A DNA stretch of 24,735 nt from an uncultured archaeon (GCA_950073955.1 CATMRH010000004.1:1-24735), one strand, 5' to 3'; counted from the first letter of the stretch, positions 14,949-23,754 are shown. Translations and numbers: made by a program. The notes: a model not told the origin generated them from the letters alone.

Positions 14949-15653
14949 TTGGCAAAAAGTTCTATCTCAAAAGGGGTTATCAAAGATATTGTTATCGTTG
15001 GGGTAGGGGTTTTAGTAATTTGGTTTGGCTTAACATTAGCATTTGGAACACAAAATCCATTTTATGTGGTTGCAAGTGGAAGTATGATTCCAGAATTAGA
15101 AATATACGATGTTTTGATAGTTCAAGGGCATGAACCTTTTGAAGATCTTGAGATAGGGGACATCATTGTATTTAATCGACCTTCAGACCATAACAGAGTA
15201 ATTGTACATAGAGTAGTTTCAATAATTGATGATGATCCTAAAACACTTAGAACACAGGGAGATGCAAATCCAGCATCAATTCCTGGAACTGACTTTCCAA
15301 TTACTGAAGAAGAGTATATAGGAAAAGTAGTATATACACTTCCACAAGTTGGATATATTACACAATTACTAAAACCACCAATAAACTATGTCATAATTGT
15401 AGTTGTCATAGGGATTATGGTTGTAAAACAGATTACAAAGAGGAAAAAGGAAAAAAAGATTACATTCTCAGATCAATTAGATTCAGAAAATCAAGACACA
15501 ATTAAAGAATTATCAGATATTAATAAAATAGAAAAGGATTCTGAATATTCTGAACATGTAGAAAAATCTGAGATTACAGAAGACAAAAAAATAGATTCAG
15601 ATGAATCAACTAAAACAGATGAGAAAACACCTGAGAAAGATAAAGAAGAGTAA
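14949..15653 (+). CDS. Signal peptidase I (archaeal SEC11 type)
   Basis: Cleaves signal peptides of exported proteins at the outer face of the membrane. The catalytic serine S45 is in VASGSMIPEL and the histidine H87 in VIVHRVV, giving the Ser-His arrangement of archaeal/ER enzymes rather than bacterial Ser-Lys. QGDANP (103-108) supplies the conserved aspartate. Transmembrane helices are about 13-31 and 147-160. The C-terminus is a cytoplasmic tail of about 70 residues, very rich in Lys, Asp and Glu, which typical archaeal enzymes lack. The start is TTG at 14949: the in-frame ATG at 14943 is followed immediately by a stop. Confidence 0.92.
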   Translation: MAKSSISKGVIKDIVIVGVGVLVIWFGLTLAFGTQNPFYVVASGSMIPELEIYDVLIVQGHEPFEDLEIGDIIVFNRPSDHNRVIVHRVVSIIDDDPKTLRTQGDANPASIPGTDFPITEEEYIGKVVYTLPQVGYITQLLKPPINYVIIVVVIGIMVVKQITKRKKEKKITFSDQLDSENQDTIKELSDINKIEKDSEYSEHVEKSEITEDKKIDSDESTKTDEKTPEKDKEE

Positions 15654-15875
15654 ATTAAATCCGTTAAAATTCATGCAAACAGGTTCACATTATGCCTAGA
15701 AAAAAGCAATAGATCGTCCTGTTTGCTTGGTGACATTAGTACGTAAAATTAACTAAAAAAGGATACTGAGAAATCATCAGTTCCAAGAGTAGAATCACTT
15801 ATCAACTAGCAAACAAAATTTTGAATTCAAATTTCATGATCAAGTCTTGTAAAAACTAAAAAATTATTTCAGAGT
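15654..15875. other. Convergent intergenic region with competing inverted repeats
   Basis: No gene is seen in these 222 bases. GCAAACAGG (15675-15683) is perfectly complementary to CCTGTTTGC (15718-15726), with a 34-base loop. The same right arm, read as TGTTTGCT (15720-15727), is also perfectly complementary to AGCAAACA (15808-15815). Only one of these helices can form at a time. The region lies after the signal peptidase stop and after the stop of the minus-strand dehydratase gene. Confidence 0.6.
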
Positions 15876-17402
<1,527 letters not shown>

Positions 17403-17424
17403 AAACAATATGGTCGTTTATGAT

Positions 17425-17434
17425 GTATAAATAT
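17425..17434 (-). promoter_or_regulatory. TATA box of the 4-hydroxybutyryl-CoA dehydratase gene
   Basis: On the minus strand it reads ATATTTATAC, 23-32 bases before the ATG at 17402. This fits a leaderless mRNA and gives the dehydratase its own promoter in the gap after the synthetase stop. Confidence 0.55.
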
Positions 17435-17474
17435 TCTAGATAGGTTAGAGTAGAAATTTAGGAATGAATTGTTC

Positions 17475-19571
17475 TCAGAGTCCTATTCTGACATCTAGAA
17501 TGCGACAACCATTTCCCTTCTCCATTACTAGCACAGGATTCATGTCTAATTCTTTGATCTCATTAAAATCAGAAACTAATTGAGATAATCTCTGAATACA
17601 TTCAGAGAGTTTTGATATGTCTGAAGGTTTTTCGCCTCTTACACCTTGAAGGATTTTTTGTGTCTTAATTGAGGCTATCATATCGTCTGCTTCTATGTCA
17701 GTTACTGGTGCTAGCTTGAATGTAACATCTTTGAGAACTTCTACATAGATTCCTCCCATTCCAAGCATAATTACTGGACCAAATCCAGGCTCGAGTTTTG
17801 AACCAATGATTAGTTCTTTACCACCTTTTACCATCTCTACAATCAAGACACCTTTGATCTCAGCTTTCTTGTTGTAATTTTTAGCATTTTTTATAATTGT
17901 TTTAAATGCAGTTTTGAGCTCCGCATCATTTGTCAAGTTTACTTTAACACCACCTGCATCAGATTTGTGAATAATCTGAGGTGATGCAATTTTCATCACT
18001 ACTGGATAGCCAATCTTCTTTGCAATTTTTACTGCTTCAGATTCTGTTGTAGCAAGCGCACTTGAGGGTAGTGGTAAACCATATGCTTTGAGAATTTCTT
18101 GTCCTTCTTCTTCCAGTAGATTGGGTCTCTTTTCTTTTTTAGCTTGATCAAAGATTTTCTTTACTTTTTCTTTGTTTACTATGAATTTAGTGATTTTTCC
18201 AGTTGGAGCTTTAAGCCAGTTAGAAAATCTAATCATTGCTGCAAGAGTTCTGATTGCTCCCTCAGCATATGTATAATATGGAACATTTCCTTTTGCCAAA
18301 ATTTCTCTGTTGGTAATTCCTTCATCTAATCCCATCAAACTTGCAAGCATTGTCTTTTTGTATTTTTTTGACATCTCAACAATAACTTCTGCAAGTTTAT
18401 CATAATCTAGAGTTCCAGAAGGAGTACACATTGTAATAACAGAACCAACTTTTGGATGTTTGAGTACACGGTCCAAAACATTACTAAATCTGTTAAAATC
18501 AGCATCACCTACAATATCAACAGGGTTTCGAGAGCTTCCCCAAGGTGGAATTACCTCGTCAATTTTTTTTCTAATACTTGTAATGTCTGCCATCTTGATT
18601 TTTGTCTTAGAGCATGCATCAGTAGAGATGATTGCAGGGCCACCTGCATTTGAAACAATTACAAGATCGCCATCTGATGGTAGTGGTTGTTTAGAAAATG
18701 CTGTTGCATAATCAAAGAGCTCTTCCATAGTATCAACTCTAATTGCACCAGATTGTTTGAGCACAGCATCATAAATTTCATCTGAGCCCATCAAGGCTCC
18801 AGTATGAGACATTGCAGCCTTTGCACCTTCAGGGCTACGTCCAGATTTGAGAACAAGAATAGGTTTTTTGAGTTTTTTAGTAATATTTTTACAAACTTTA
18901 AGAAATTCTTGACCATCACCCATGTCTTCGAGATACATTACAATAACTTCGGTTTGTTTATGATTTGCAAGTATCTTTAGGATGTCAACTTCACTCATTG
19001 AAGCTTTGTTTCCAAGACTGATCACTGCAGAAAAACCAATTCCTTGAGCGCTAGCATCTTCAACCAATGCAGCACATATTGCACCGCTTTGAGATACAAG
19101 TGCAATTTTTCCAGATTTTGGTGTAATTTTAAGAAATGTAGAATTCATCATTGTCTTTGGATCAAGATTCATGACACCAAGACAGTTTGGTCCAATGATT
19201 TGGACTTTATATTTTTTAGCTATATCCTTAAGTTCTTGTTCACGTTTTTTGCCTTCTTCATCAACTTCTTTGAAACCAGCTGTGATGATAATGACGCCTT
19301 TAATTTTTTTCTTGCCACACTCCTCTACCACTTGTGCAACCAATGTGTTTTTGATAACAATAACTGCAAGATCAATTGGTTTTGGAACATCTAAAACACT
19401 CTTGTATGCTTTTTTGTAAAAGACTGTATCTCTTGAAGAACTAATTGGATAAACAATTCCTGTAAAACCATTCATAATGTTTGAGGTTATAGTAGCTCCA
19501 ACACTTCCTCTTTTGTCAGATGCGCCAATTACTGCAATTGATTTTGGTGATAAAAAGACAGACTCTGCCAT
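17475..19571 (-). CDS. ADP-forming acyl-CoA synthetase, probable 4-hydroxybutyrate-CoA ligase
   Basis: A single-chain NDP-forming acyl-CoA synthetase of 698 residues. The CoA-binding domain covers about 6-135 (SIAVIGASDKRGSVG). A succinyl-CoA-ligase-like domain contains the phosphohistidine H256 in MSHTGALMGSDEIYDA. The C-terminal ATP-grasp domain covers about 465-698 (GYPVVMKIASPQIIHKSDAGG). Thaumarchaea use ADP-forming ligases for 3-hydroxypropionate and 4-hydroxybutyrate, cheaper in energy than the AMP-forming ligases of Sulfolobales. In Nitrosopumilus maritimus the 4-hydroxybutyrate enzyme is encoded next to the dehydratase, so this gene is assigned by adjacency. A general acetate-CoA ligase is the alternative. 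Confidence 0.9.
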   Translation of the reverse strand: MAESVFLSPKSIAVIGASDKRGSVGATITSNIMNGFTGIVYPISSSRDTVFYKKAYKSVLDVPKPIDLAVIVIKNTLVAQVVEECGKKKIKGVIIITAGFKEVDEEGKKREQELKDIAKKYKVQIIGPNCLGVMNLDPKTMMNSTFLKITPKSGKIALVSQSGAICAALVEDASAQGIGFSAVISLGNKASMSEVDILKILANHKQTEVIVMYLEDMGDGQEFLKVCKNITKKLKKPILVLKSGRSPEGAKAAMSHTGALMGSDEIYDAVLKQSGAIRVDTMEELFDYATAFSKQPLPSDGDLVIVSNAGGPAIISTDACSKTKIKMADITSIRKKIDEVIPPWGSSRNPVDIVGDADFNRFSNVLDRVLKHPKVGSVITMCTPSGTLDYDKLAEVIVEMSKKYKKTMLASLMGLDEGITNREILAKGNVPYYTYAEGAIRTLAAMIRFSNWLKAPTGKITKFIVNKEKVKKIFDQAKKEKRPNLLEEEGQEILKAYGLPLPSSALATTESEAVKIAKKIGYPVVMKIASPQIIHKSDAGGVKVNLTNDAELKTAFKTIIKNAKNYNKKAEIKGVLIVEMVKGGKELIIGSKLEPGFGPVIMLGMGGIYVEVLKDVTFKLAPVTDIEADDMIASIKTQKILQGVRGEKPSDISKLSECIQRLSQLVSDFNEIKELDMNPVLVMEKGNGCRILDVRIGL

Positions 19572-19590
19572 GTAAGTTGGATCTAAGGAT

Positions 19591-19600
19591 TTTATATAAT
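19591..19600 (-). promoter_or_regulatory. TATA box of the acyl-CoA synthetase gene
   Basis: The minus strand reads ATTATATAAA, 20-29 bases before the ATG at 19571. This is one of the strongest TATA elements in the window and fits a highly expressed leaderless transcript. Confidence 0.6.
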
Positions 19601-19635
19601 AAAGTTATTCATAAAAATCTCTGATCTATGATTTT

Positions 19636-19992
19636 TTAGCTTCCCAACATTTTTCCTGCTAGATTCTCTTTTCTAGGAATCCATACAATTGAAAGATTAG
19701 AAAATTTTCCTATAATACCCCACGCTTCTCGTGCCAGAATTCTAAGTTGTTCATTATTAATTGCAAATTCATGATTTAGTTGATTTACAGTATTTTTAGA
19801 ATCACTGTAAATAGTAACTTGATCATTATAGTCAACAAACTTGTTTAATGCAGAGATTATTGCCAAGTATTCAGCTTGATTGTTAGTTAGCTCTGGTTTT
19901 TTTTCATAAAATGATTCTCCCGTTTCTTTTACAAAGTATCCATATCCACTACTAGGACCTCCAGAACCATCAACGTAAACACTAATTTTCAT
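19636..19992 (-). CDS. RNase HI-like protein lacking the last catalytic aspartate
   Basis: A 118-residue RNase H fold. Three catalytic acids are in place: D8 (VYVDGSGG), E41 (NNQAEYLAI) and D64 (IYSDSKN). The final motif, normally N-x-x-A-D, reads NLAGKMLGS, with Gly at the aspartate position. Type I RNase H degrades RNA in RNA-DNA hybrids. Loss of the fourth acid usually weakens rather than abolishes activity, and the carboxyl terminus or another residue may compensate. The gene overlaps the upstream membrane-protein gene by 11 bases, so the two are probably co-translated. The ATG is at 19992. Confidence 0.85.
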   Translation of the reverse strand: MKISVYVDGSGGPSSGYGYFVKETGESFYEKKPELTNNQAEYLAIISALNKFVDYNDQVTIYSDSKNTVNQLNHEFAINNEQLRILAREAWGIIGKFSNLSIVWIPRKENLAGKMLGS

Positions 19993-20425
19993 CTTTATAC
20001 AACTTCACTAACTTTACATTTAGATTTACTACAATCAAAAAAATCACTGCAGATATGCTTTGAGATATAATTGATGCCAGGTATGGATCATAGTCTATTG
20101 TTAGAAAATAGTACTGCAAACCCCATCTAACAATAGTATAAACAACTTCAGCGATTCCAAGAGAGGTAACTAATTTTATGAGATCATGTTTTAGTTTTAC
20201 AGTATCTGTACCACCAGATTCAATACGATATTTTTTTCTATTATCAAAATAGTATAACACACCGAAAACTGAAAAGTAAACGGAATAATCTGCAATTGTG
20301 GTATATGTTGAGTTTAGATAGTCTTCTTGATCAGATAAAAGTTGGGCAATAGCTGCAGAAATAATTATTGATGTTAAAATTGCGATTATAATATTTTTGT
20401 TAAGTTTAAGATAATCTTGTAACAC
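19982..20425 (-). CDS. Four-helix integral membrane protein of unknown function
   Basis: A 147-residue protein with about four hydrophobic segments: 11-29 (IIIAILTSIIISAAIAQLL), 44-60, 84-101 and 119-138. A basic/acidic loop (NRKKYRIESGGTDTVKLKHD) separates the helix pairs, and a charged tail KLYKDEN follows. The start is GTG at 20425. It overlaps the RNase HI gene by 11 bases. I recognise no family; similar small four-helix proteins are common in thaumarchaea. Confidence 0.75.
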   Translation of the reverse strand: MLQDYLKLNKNIIIAILTSIIISAAIAQLLSDQEDYLNSTYTTIADYSVYFSVFGVLYYFDNRKKYRIESGGTDTVKLKHDLIKLVTSLGIAEVVYTIVRWGLQYYFLTIDYDPYLASIISQSISAVIFLIVVNLNVKLVKLYKDEN

Positions 20426-20460
20426 AGTTTTAATTATTTTTTGTTACAATTAAACTAACG

Positions 20461-20625
20461 TCAGTCCAAAGTAATCTTTAGGAATATTATCAATCCTGCA
20501 AGTTCTGCAATTCCTACTCCTAACATATATGGGAAAATTTCATTAGAGAAAATCATCTCCATTGAGAAATAAGCTAGGCCACCAATGACATTATGTAAAA
20601 ACAACATCACAGTAACAACAATCAT
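20461..20625 (-). CDS. Small two-helix membrane protein (54 residues)
   Basis: An ATG at 20625 opens 54 codons. There are two hydrophobic helices, about 2-20 (IVVTVMLFLHNVIGGLAYF) and 32-50 (PYMLGVGIAELAGLIIFLK), joined by a short SMEMIFSNE loop. The start lies two bases after the TAG of the upstream winged-helix gene, so translation is probably coupled. The frame is open a further 12 codons upstream without a start codon. This pair may once have been, or may be, a one-regulator, one-membrane-partner module. Function unknown. Confidence 0.6.
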   Translation of the reverse strand: MIVVTVMLFLHNVIGGLAYFSMEMIFSNEIFPYMLGVGIAELAGLIIFLKITLD

Positions 20626-20627
20626 AC

Positions 20628-20914
20628 CTAATGGAAGCTGTGCCCGTGTCTTACCATCATATTTACTTCAAGAAAGGTAGAAATGAAAAATGTAATGCCA
20701 TATTTTTCTCCAACCTTAGTGATCATGTTATTTTTTTCAAGTACCCTAACATGATGTTGAATAGCCTTGTAATCTAGACCCATCTCTTTTGCTAGTTGAT
20801 TAGTGTTAAGTGGATTCTCCTTTAGTTTTGAGATAATTTTTAATCGATTCAATCCTCCTCGTGAAGCTGCAAATACAAACCAAAGCAGTCTTTTTCGTCA
20901 GGATCGTTTGCCAT
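20628..20914 (-). pseudogene. Winged-helix (ArsR-like) regulator, frameshifted near its N-terminus
   Basis: From ATG 20914 the frame reads MANDPDEK and then runs off into DCFGLYLQLHEED and a stop at 20849. The adjacent frame carries RLLWFVFAASRGGLNRLKI, then the recognition-helix region NPLNTNQLAKEMGLDYKAIQHHVRVLEKNN and the wing ITKVGEKYGITFFIS. Adding one base in the A5 run (T5 at 20891-20895 on the plus strand) joins both parts into one HTH protein of about 95 residues, matching the thaumarchaeal RLLWFVFAASRGG-type regulators. Without that base the only start would be a TTG at 20852, inside the first helix. Either a real mutation or a homopolymer sequencing error. The end VNMMVRHGHSFH looks short for the family. 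Confidence 0.7.
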
Positions 20915-20957
20915 GAGTAATAAAAATTCTTCTAGTTTACTACTAAAAGGTATTTTG

Positions 20958-20968
20958 TGGTTAAACCA
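20958..20968. promoter_or_regulatory. Operator-like palindrome in a divergent promoter
   Basis: TGGTTAAACCA is a palindrome around a central base. It lies between the winged-helix gene (minus) and the radical SAM gene (plus), 10 bases before the latter's TATA box. Its position suits autoregulation by the neighbouring HTH protein; this is inferred from location only. Confidence 0.35.
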
Positions 20969-20977
20969 TAATGGAAA

Positions 20978-20988
20978 GTATAAAAAAC
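20978..20988 (+). promoter_or_regulatory. TATA box of the radical SAM gene
   Basis: AGTATAAAAAA lies 28-38 bases upstream of the ATG at 21016, consistent with a very short leader. Confidence 0.5.
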
Positions 20989-21015
20989 ACAATCAAGCAA
21001 TTTCTTTGAAATTAA

Positions 21016-21897
21016 ATGATGTTAAACTACGATGCCCCATTGTATAGACCACCTTCAGAATCAAAGTCATTAATTTTTCAAATAACAATAGGTTGTTCAT
21101 TTAACGAATGTTCTTTTTGTGATATGTATAGATCAAAAGAGTATTCTGAAAGAACATGGGATGAGGTAAAAGCAGAAATTGATATGATGGCAAATTCTTT
21201 GCCGGACACAAAAAGAGTATTTCTTGCAGATGGAGATGCATTGAACCTTGATTCAGAATACATGATAAAAATTGTAAAATACATTAAAGAAAAATTTTCT
21301 AAGCTTGAAAGAATTTCTTGTTATGCAATGCCAATGAATATTCTAAAGAAAACACCTGAAGAACTAAAGAAGATGAATGAAGCTGGGCTGGATATGTTCT
21401 ATCTAGGAATTGAAAGTGGTTCCGACATAGTTCTAAAAAAAGTAACAAAGGGAGCTATTGCAAAGACAATCACAAAATCGGTCAACAAGGCAAAAGAAGC
21501 AGGTTACATAATGTCATGCATGATAATTTTAGGATTGGGTGGAAGAACATATTCTAAAGAGCATATCAAAGGTACTGCTGAAGTGATTAGTGCATGTTCG
21601 CCACAGTATGTGGGGGCTCTGACTTTGTATCTGGAAAAGGGAATAAAGCAAGAATTTCTTGACAAGTTTGAAGAACCATTCATTAGAATTAATGATGATG
21701 AATCATTAGAAGAGCTTCATGGTTTGATTAGCCAGATAGAAACCAAAGACGAGATTGTTTTTCGAGCAAATCATGGTTCAAATGCATATACGGTCAAGGG
21801 TATTTTCCCACAAGACAAACAAGAAATGTTAGATAGAATAGAATGGATGAAACAACATCCAGAAGTTATGCGTCCAGAGGGACTACGAGGATTCTAA
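21016..21897 (+). CDS. Radical SAM protein with CX4CX2C cluster motif
   Basis: A 293-residue radical SAM TIM-barrel enzyme. The cluster cysteines are C27, C32 and C35 in GCSFNECSFCDMYR: four residues, not the usual three, separate the first two. Other barrel signatures are FLADGDALNL (strand 2), YLGIESGSD (SAM/strand 4) and ILGLGGRTYS. This CX4CX2C subgroup is widespread in archaea and bacteria and largely uncharacterised. The substrate is unknown, and no methyltransferase or cobalamin domain is attached. The ORF begins ATGATG at 21016; either Met may initiate. It converges on the 83-residue gene with one base between the stops. Confidence 0.88.
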   Translation: MMLNYDAPLYRPPSESKSLIFQITIGCSFNECSFCDMYRSKEYSERTWDEVKAEIDMMANSLPDTKRVFLADGDALNLDSEYMIKIVKYIKEKFSKLERISCYAMPMNILKKTPEELKKMNEAGLDMFYLGIESGSDIVLKKVTKGAIAKTITKSVNKAKEAGYIMSCMIILGLGGRTYSKEHIKGTAEVISACSPQYVGALTLYLEKGIKQEFLDKFEEPFIRINDDESLEELHGLISQIETKDEIVFRANHGSNAYTVKGIFPQDKQEMLDRIEWMKQHPEVMRPEGLRGF

Positions 21898-21898
21898 A

Positions 21899-22150
21899 TT
21901 AAAGATTATCAATTAAAGGCTTAAGATTTTCTGGTAGTTCTGGTAATTCAGTGTGGCTTTCGTTGTTTTGAAGGTTTTCAGGACCTATGCGTCTAACTCG
22001 TTGAGTTCCAATAAGCGTATCAATATTTCTTTGAACATCTTTTTCAGATAAAATATCCTTTAATTTTTCAATGACAATATCTTCATTTTCATATTTTTTG
22101 ATTGCATACTGAACAATAATCATTTTTTCATTCATTGAATAGTCTGTCAT
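21899..22150 (-). CDS. Small helical protein of unknown function (83 residues)
   Basis: Mostly helical and charged (MNEKMIIVQYAIKKYENEDIVIEKL, then SEKDVQRNIDTLIGTQRVRRIG), followed by a Pro/Leu/Glu tail (TELPELPENLKPLIDNL). The middle could be a small winged helix, but I cannot assign it. It lies 40 bases downstream of the glutaredoxin-like gene on the same strand and may be the last gene of the CcdA operon. The ATG at 22150 is clear. Confidence 0.6.
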   Translation of the reverse strand: MTDYSMNEKMIIVQYAIKKYENEDIVIEKLKDILSEKDVQRNIDTLIGTQRVRRIGPENLQNNESHTELPELPENLKPLIDNL

Positions 22151-22190
22151 TTGAAAATACTAATTTGTGTAGAGTAAAAAACATTACCTG

Positions 22191-22415
22191 TTATTCAGAG
22201 AGTTTCTTTTCAAGTTCATCAATTTTTGGAATACTTGTAAACTCTAATTTCTCATTGATGACTAATCCTGGAGCAGTAAAAATAGGATATTTTTCTAGAT
22301 ATTCTGGTTTTTCTGTGACGTCAATCAAATCATATTTTACTCCAAGTTTTTCTAACATTTTTTCCAAAACATTGCAGTTTGAGCAACCAGGAGTAGTCAG
22401 AACTTGTACTTTCAT
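22191..22415 (-). CDS. Glutaredoxin/thioredoxin-like small redox protein
   Basis: A 74-residue single-domain thioredoxin fold of the short archaeal MTH895-like kind. The active site is CSNC (C11, C14) after the first strand VQVLTTPG. The cis-proline lies in FTAPGLVIN, where an Ala precedes the Pro. This is the expected size for the minimal fold. Its ATG overlaps the stop of the YHS gene by 4 bases, so it is translationally coupled to it. The partner CcdA-like membrane protein could pass electrons to or from this protein. Confidence 0.9.
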   Translation of the reverse strand: MKVQVLTTPGCSNCNVLEKMLEKLGVKYDLIDVTEKPEYLEKYPIFTAPGLVINEKLEFTSIPKIDELEKKLSE

Positions 22416-22549
22416 GACTCTTTAAACTGTTCTGGGTTTTTCTCAAACGCCCATCTACATGAAGCACAGCAAAATCGATATTCTTTTCCATTATGAACAA
22501 GTGGTTCACCTTTTTCTCCTACTTCCATTCCACATACAGGATCTTTCAT
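22412..22549 (-). CDS. YHS-domain metal-binding microprotein (45 residues)
   Basis: The whole protein is one YHS/TRASH-type domain: DPVCGMEV (C6), then EYRFCCASCRWAFEKNPEQF (C27, C28, C31). YHS domains occur in copper ATPases, mercury/copper chaperones and metal-dependent hydroxylases, and bind soft metals through these cysteines. It overlaps the upstream CcdA-like gene (22546-22549) and the downstream glutaredoxin-like gene (22412-22415) by 4 bases each, so all three are probably made together. The function is inferred as soft-metal or thiol sensing/transfer. Confidence 0.88.
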   Translation of the reverse strand: MKDPVCGMEVGEKGEPLVHNGKEYRFCCASCRWAFEKNPEQFKES

Positions 22550-23535
22550 GCGATTACCTCTCTTTTTTTCTTGATCAAATACCAAGCAATAGGAAATGCG
22601 ATGAGGGATATAAACAAAAGTAATACAAGTTCTTTAGACATTTCAGCTTGACGTTCGTGTTCATGCTCACCCATTTCAAACTCGGATGGAATTGGAGTCA
22701 TTGAAACAATATTGTTCCATCCAATATGAATAATTGTGCTTTCATACCATTCATGTCCACCAGGAATACCATTGATTATCAAAAATGCACCAATAACAAT
22801 TAACATCCAACCGGTAAGTTTTTCAATTTTTTCACGATTTAGTGTTATTCCTTTTGTTGCGTTTACTCCAATAATTGCAAGAACTGATAACAAAATTAGA
22901 GGGATTGCACGACCCACACCATGTACTGCTCCTAAGCTTGCGCCAATCTCTACACTTCCAGTTCCTGCAACATAGATTAAAAGCCAATAAAACAATGGAT
23001 TTGGACATCCAACACCAGCATTGCCTAATAGTAATCCCATGAAGAACGATTTTGAATAATCACCACGATTTTGGATGAATTTTGGAGTTCCAGAATATGC
23101 TGGTAACTTTAATTCAAATAATTTTAATTGAGACAATCCAAAAACAAACGCTGCAATTCCTGCAATCAAAAACATGAAACCTGAAATATCATCTAAATCA
23201 GCTGTTTGTCCAACTGCTCCAATACCAATACCATAAAGTGAAATTGTAATTGTAAGACCTGCGCCAAACAACAGTGCCATTGTCAGGCCTTTCTTACCAC
23301 CTTTTCCCATGCTAAGTGGAATTATAATGAAAACAAGTGGAAGTGTGCATGGCAGAATTATCATTGATAGTCCTGCAAGATATGAGATGATTAACCAAGA
23401 AGGATAAGATAGTTCTTGACCTGCGCCAATTGCAATATCATTTGTTGCAGCAAAAATTCCTCCAACAAAAATTAGCGAAAACATGACAAACGCAACAAAA
23501 ATCAGGGACTTTTTTGCACCTATTTGAGATGACAT
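22546..23535 (-). CDS. CcdA/DsbD-like transmembrane thiol carrier
   Basis: A 329-residue membrane protein with about eight hydrophobic segments, including a leading signal-like helix (11-30, LIFVAFVMFSLIFVGGIFAA). The two redox cysteines expected in CcdA/DsbD cores are present: C63 in LPCTLPLVF and C177 in GVGCPNPL. CcdA-type proteins carry reducing equivalents across the membrane. An unusual external or loop region near 284-300 is rich in His and Glu (EFEMGEHEHERQAEM), a possible metal-binding stretch that standard CcdA lacks. A last helix (302-321) and basic KKKREVIA end follow. It is the first gene of a three- or four-gene overlapping operon. Confidence 0.9.
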   Translation of the reverse strand: MSSQIGAKKSLIFVAFVMFSLIFVGGIFAATNDIAIGAGQELSYPSWLIISYLAGLSMIILPCTLPLVFIIIPLSMGKGGKKGLTMALLFGAGLTITISLYGIGIGAVGQTADLDDISGFMFLIAGIAAFVFGLSQLKLFELKLPAYSGTPKFIQNRGDYSKSFFMGLLLGNAGVGCPNPLFYWLLIYVAGTGSVEIGASLGAVHGVGRAIPLILLSVLAIIGVNATKGITLNREKIEKLTGWMLIVIGAFLIINGIPGGHEWYESTIIHIGWNNIVSMTPIPSEFEMGEHEHERQAEMSKELVLLLFISLIAFPIAWYLIKKKREVIA

Positions 23536-23554
23536 GGTAATAGTGATTTTATCA

Positions 23555-23564
23555 GATATTTAAT
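23555..23564 (-). promoter_or_regulatory. TATA box of the CcdA-YHS-glutaredoxin operon
   Basis: On the minus strand ATTAAATATC lies 20-29 bases before the ATG at 23535, consistent with a leaderless operon transcript. Confidence 0.5.
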
Positions 23565-23754
23565 TAATAATTGAGATTATACGGCTCAATCGGCAATTAT
23601 TTTACTTTAATTTGAACAATAATGTTAATCATAAAAAGATAGAAAACATACCCAAATAATCCTTGAAAGGGGCATTGGATGAATCTTATTTTGAATATGT
23701 GATCGATCTTCTATATTTTCTTTGTAAAAAAAATTAATAAATAGATCTAAGCTT
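23565..23754. other. Intergenic region upstream of the inverted repeat
   Basis: AT-rich sequence between the divergent CcdA and ribbon-helix-helix genes. The only coding-like stretch is a 24-codon TTG-initiated frame at 23663-23737 (LDESYFEYVIDLLYFLCKK), possibly the remnant of an older gene. Nothing else was recognised. Confidence 0.35.

Noticed and set aside
14927..15133. ATG-initiated frame overlapping the signal peptidase start
   Set aside because: It is a shifted frame over the signal peptidase N-terminus with no domain; the peptidase frame carries the catalytic motifs.
20461..20661. Second frameshift joining the winged-helix protein to the two-helix membrane protein
   Set aside because: The membrane frame has its own ATG two bases after the regulator stop, and a stop codon upstream in its frame, so two coupled genes explain it more simply than a fusion.
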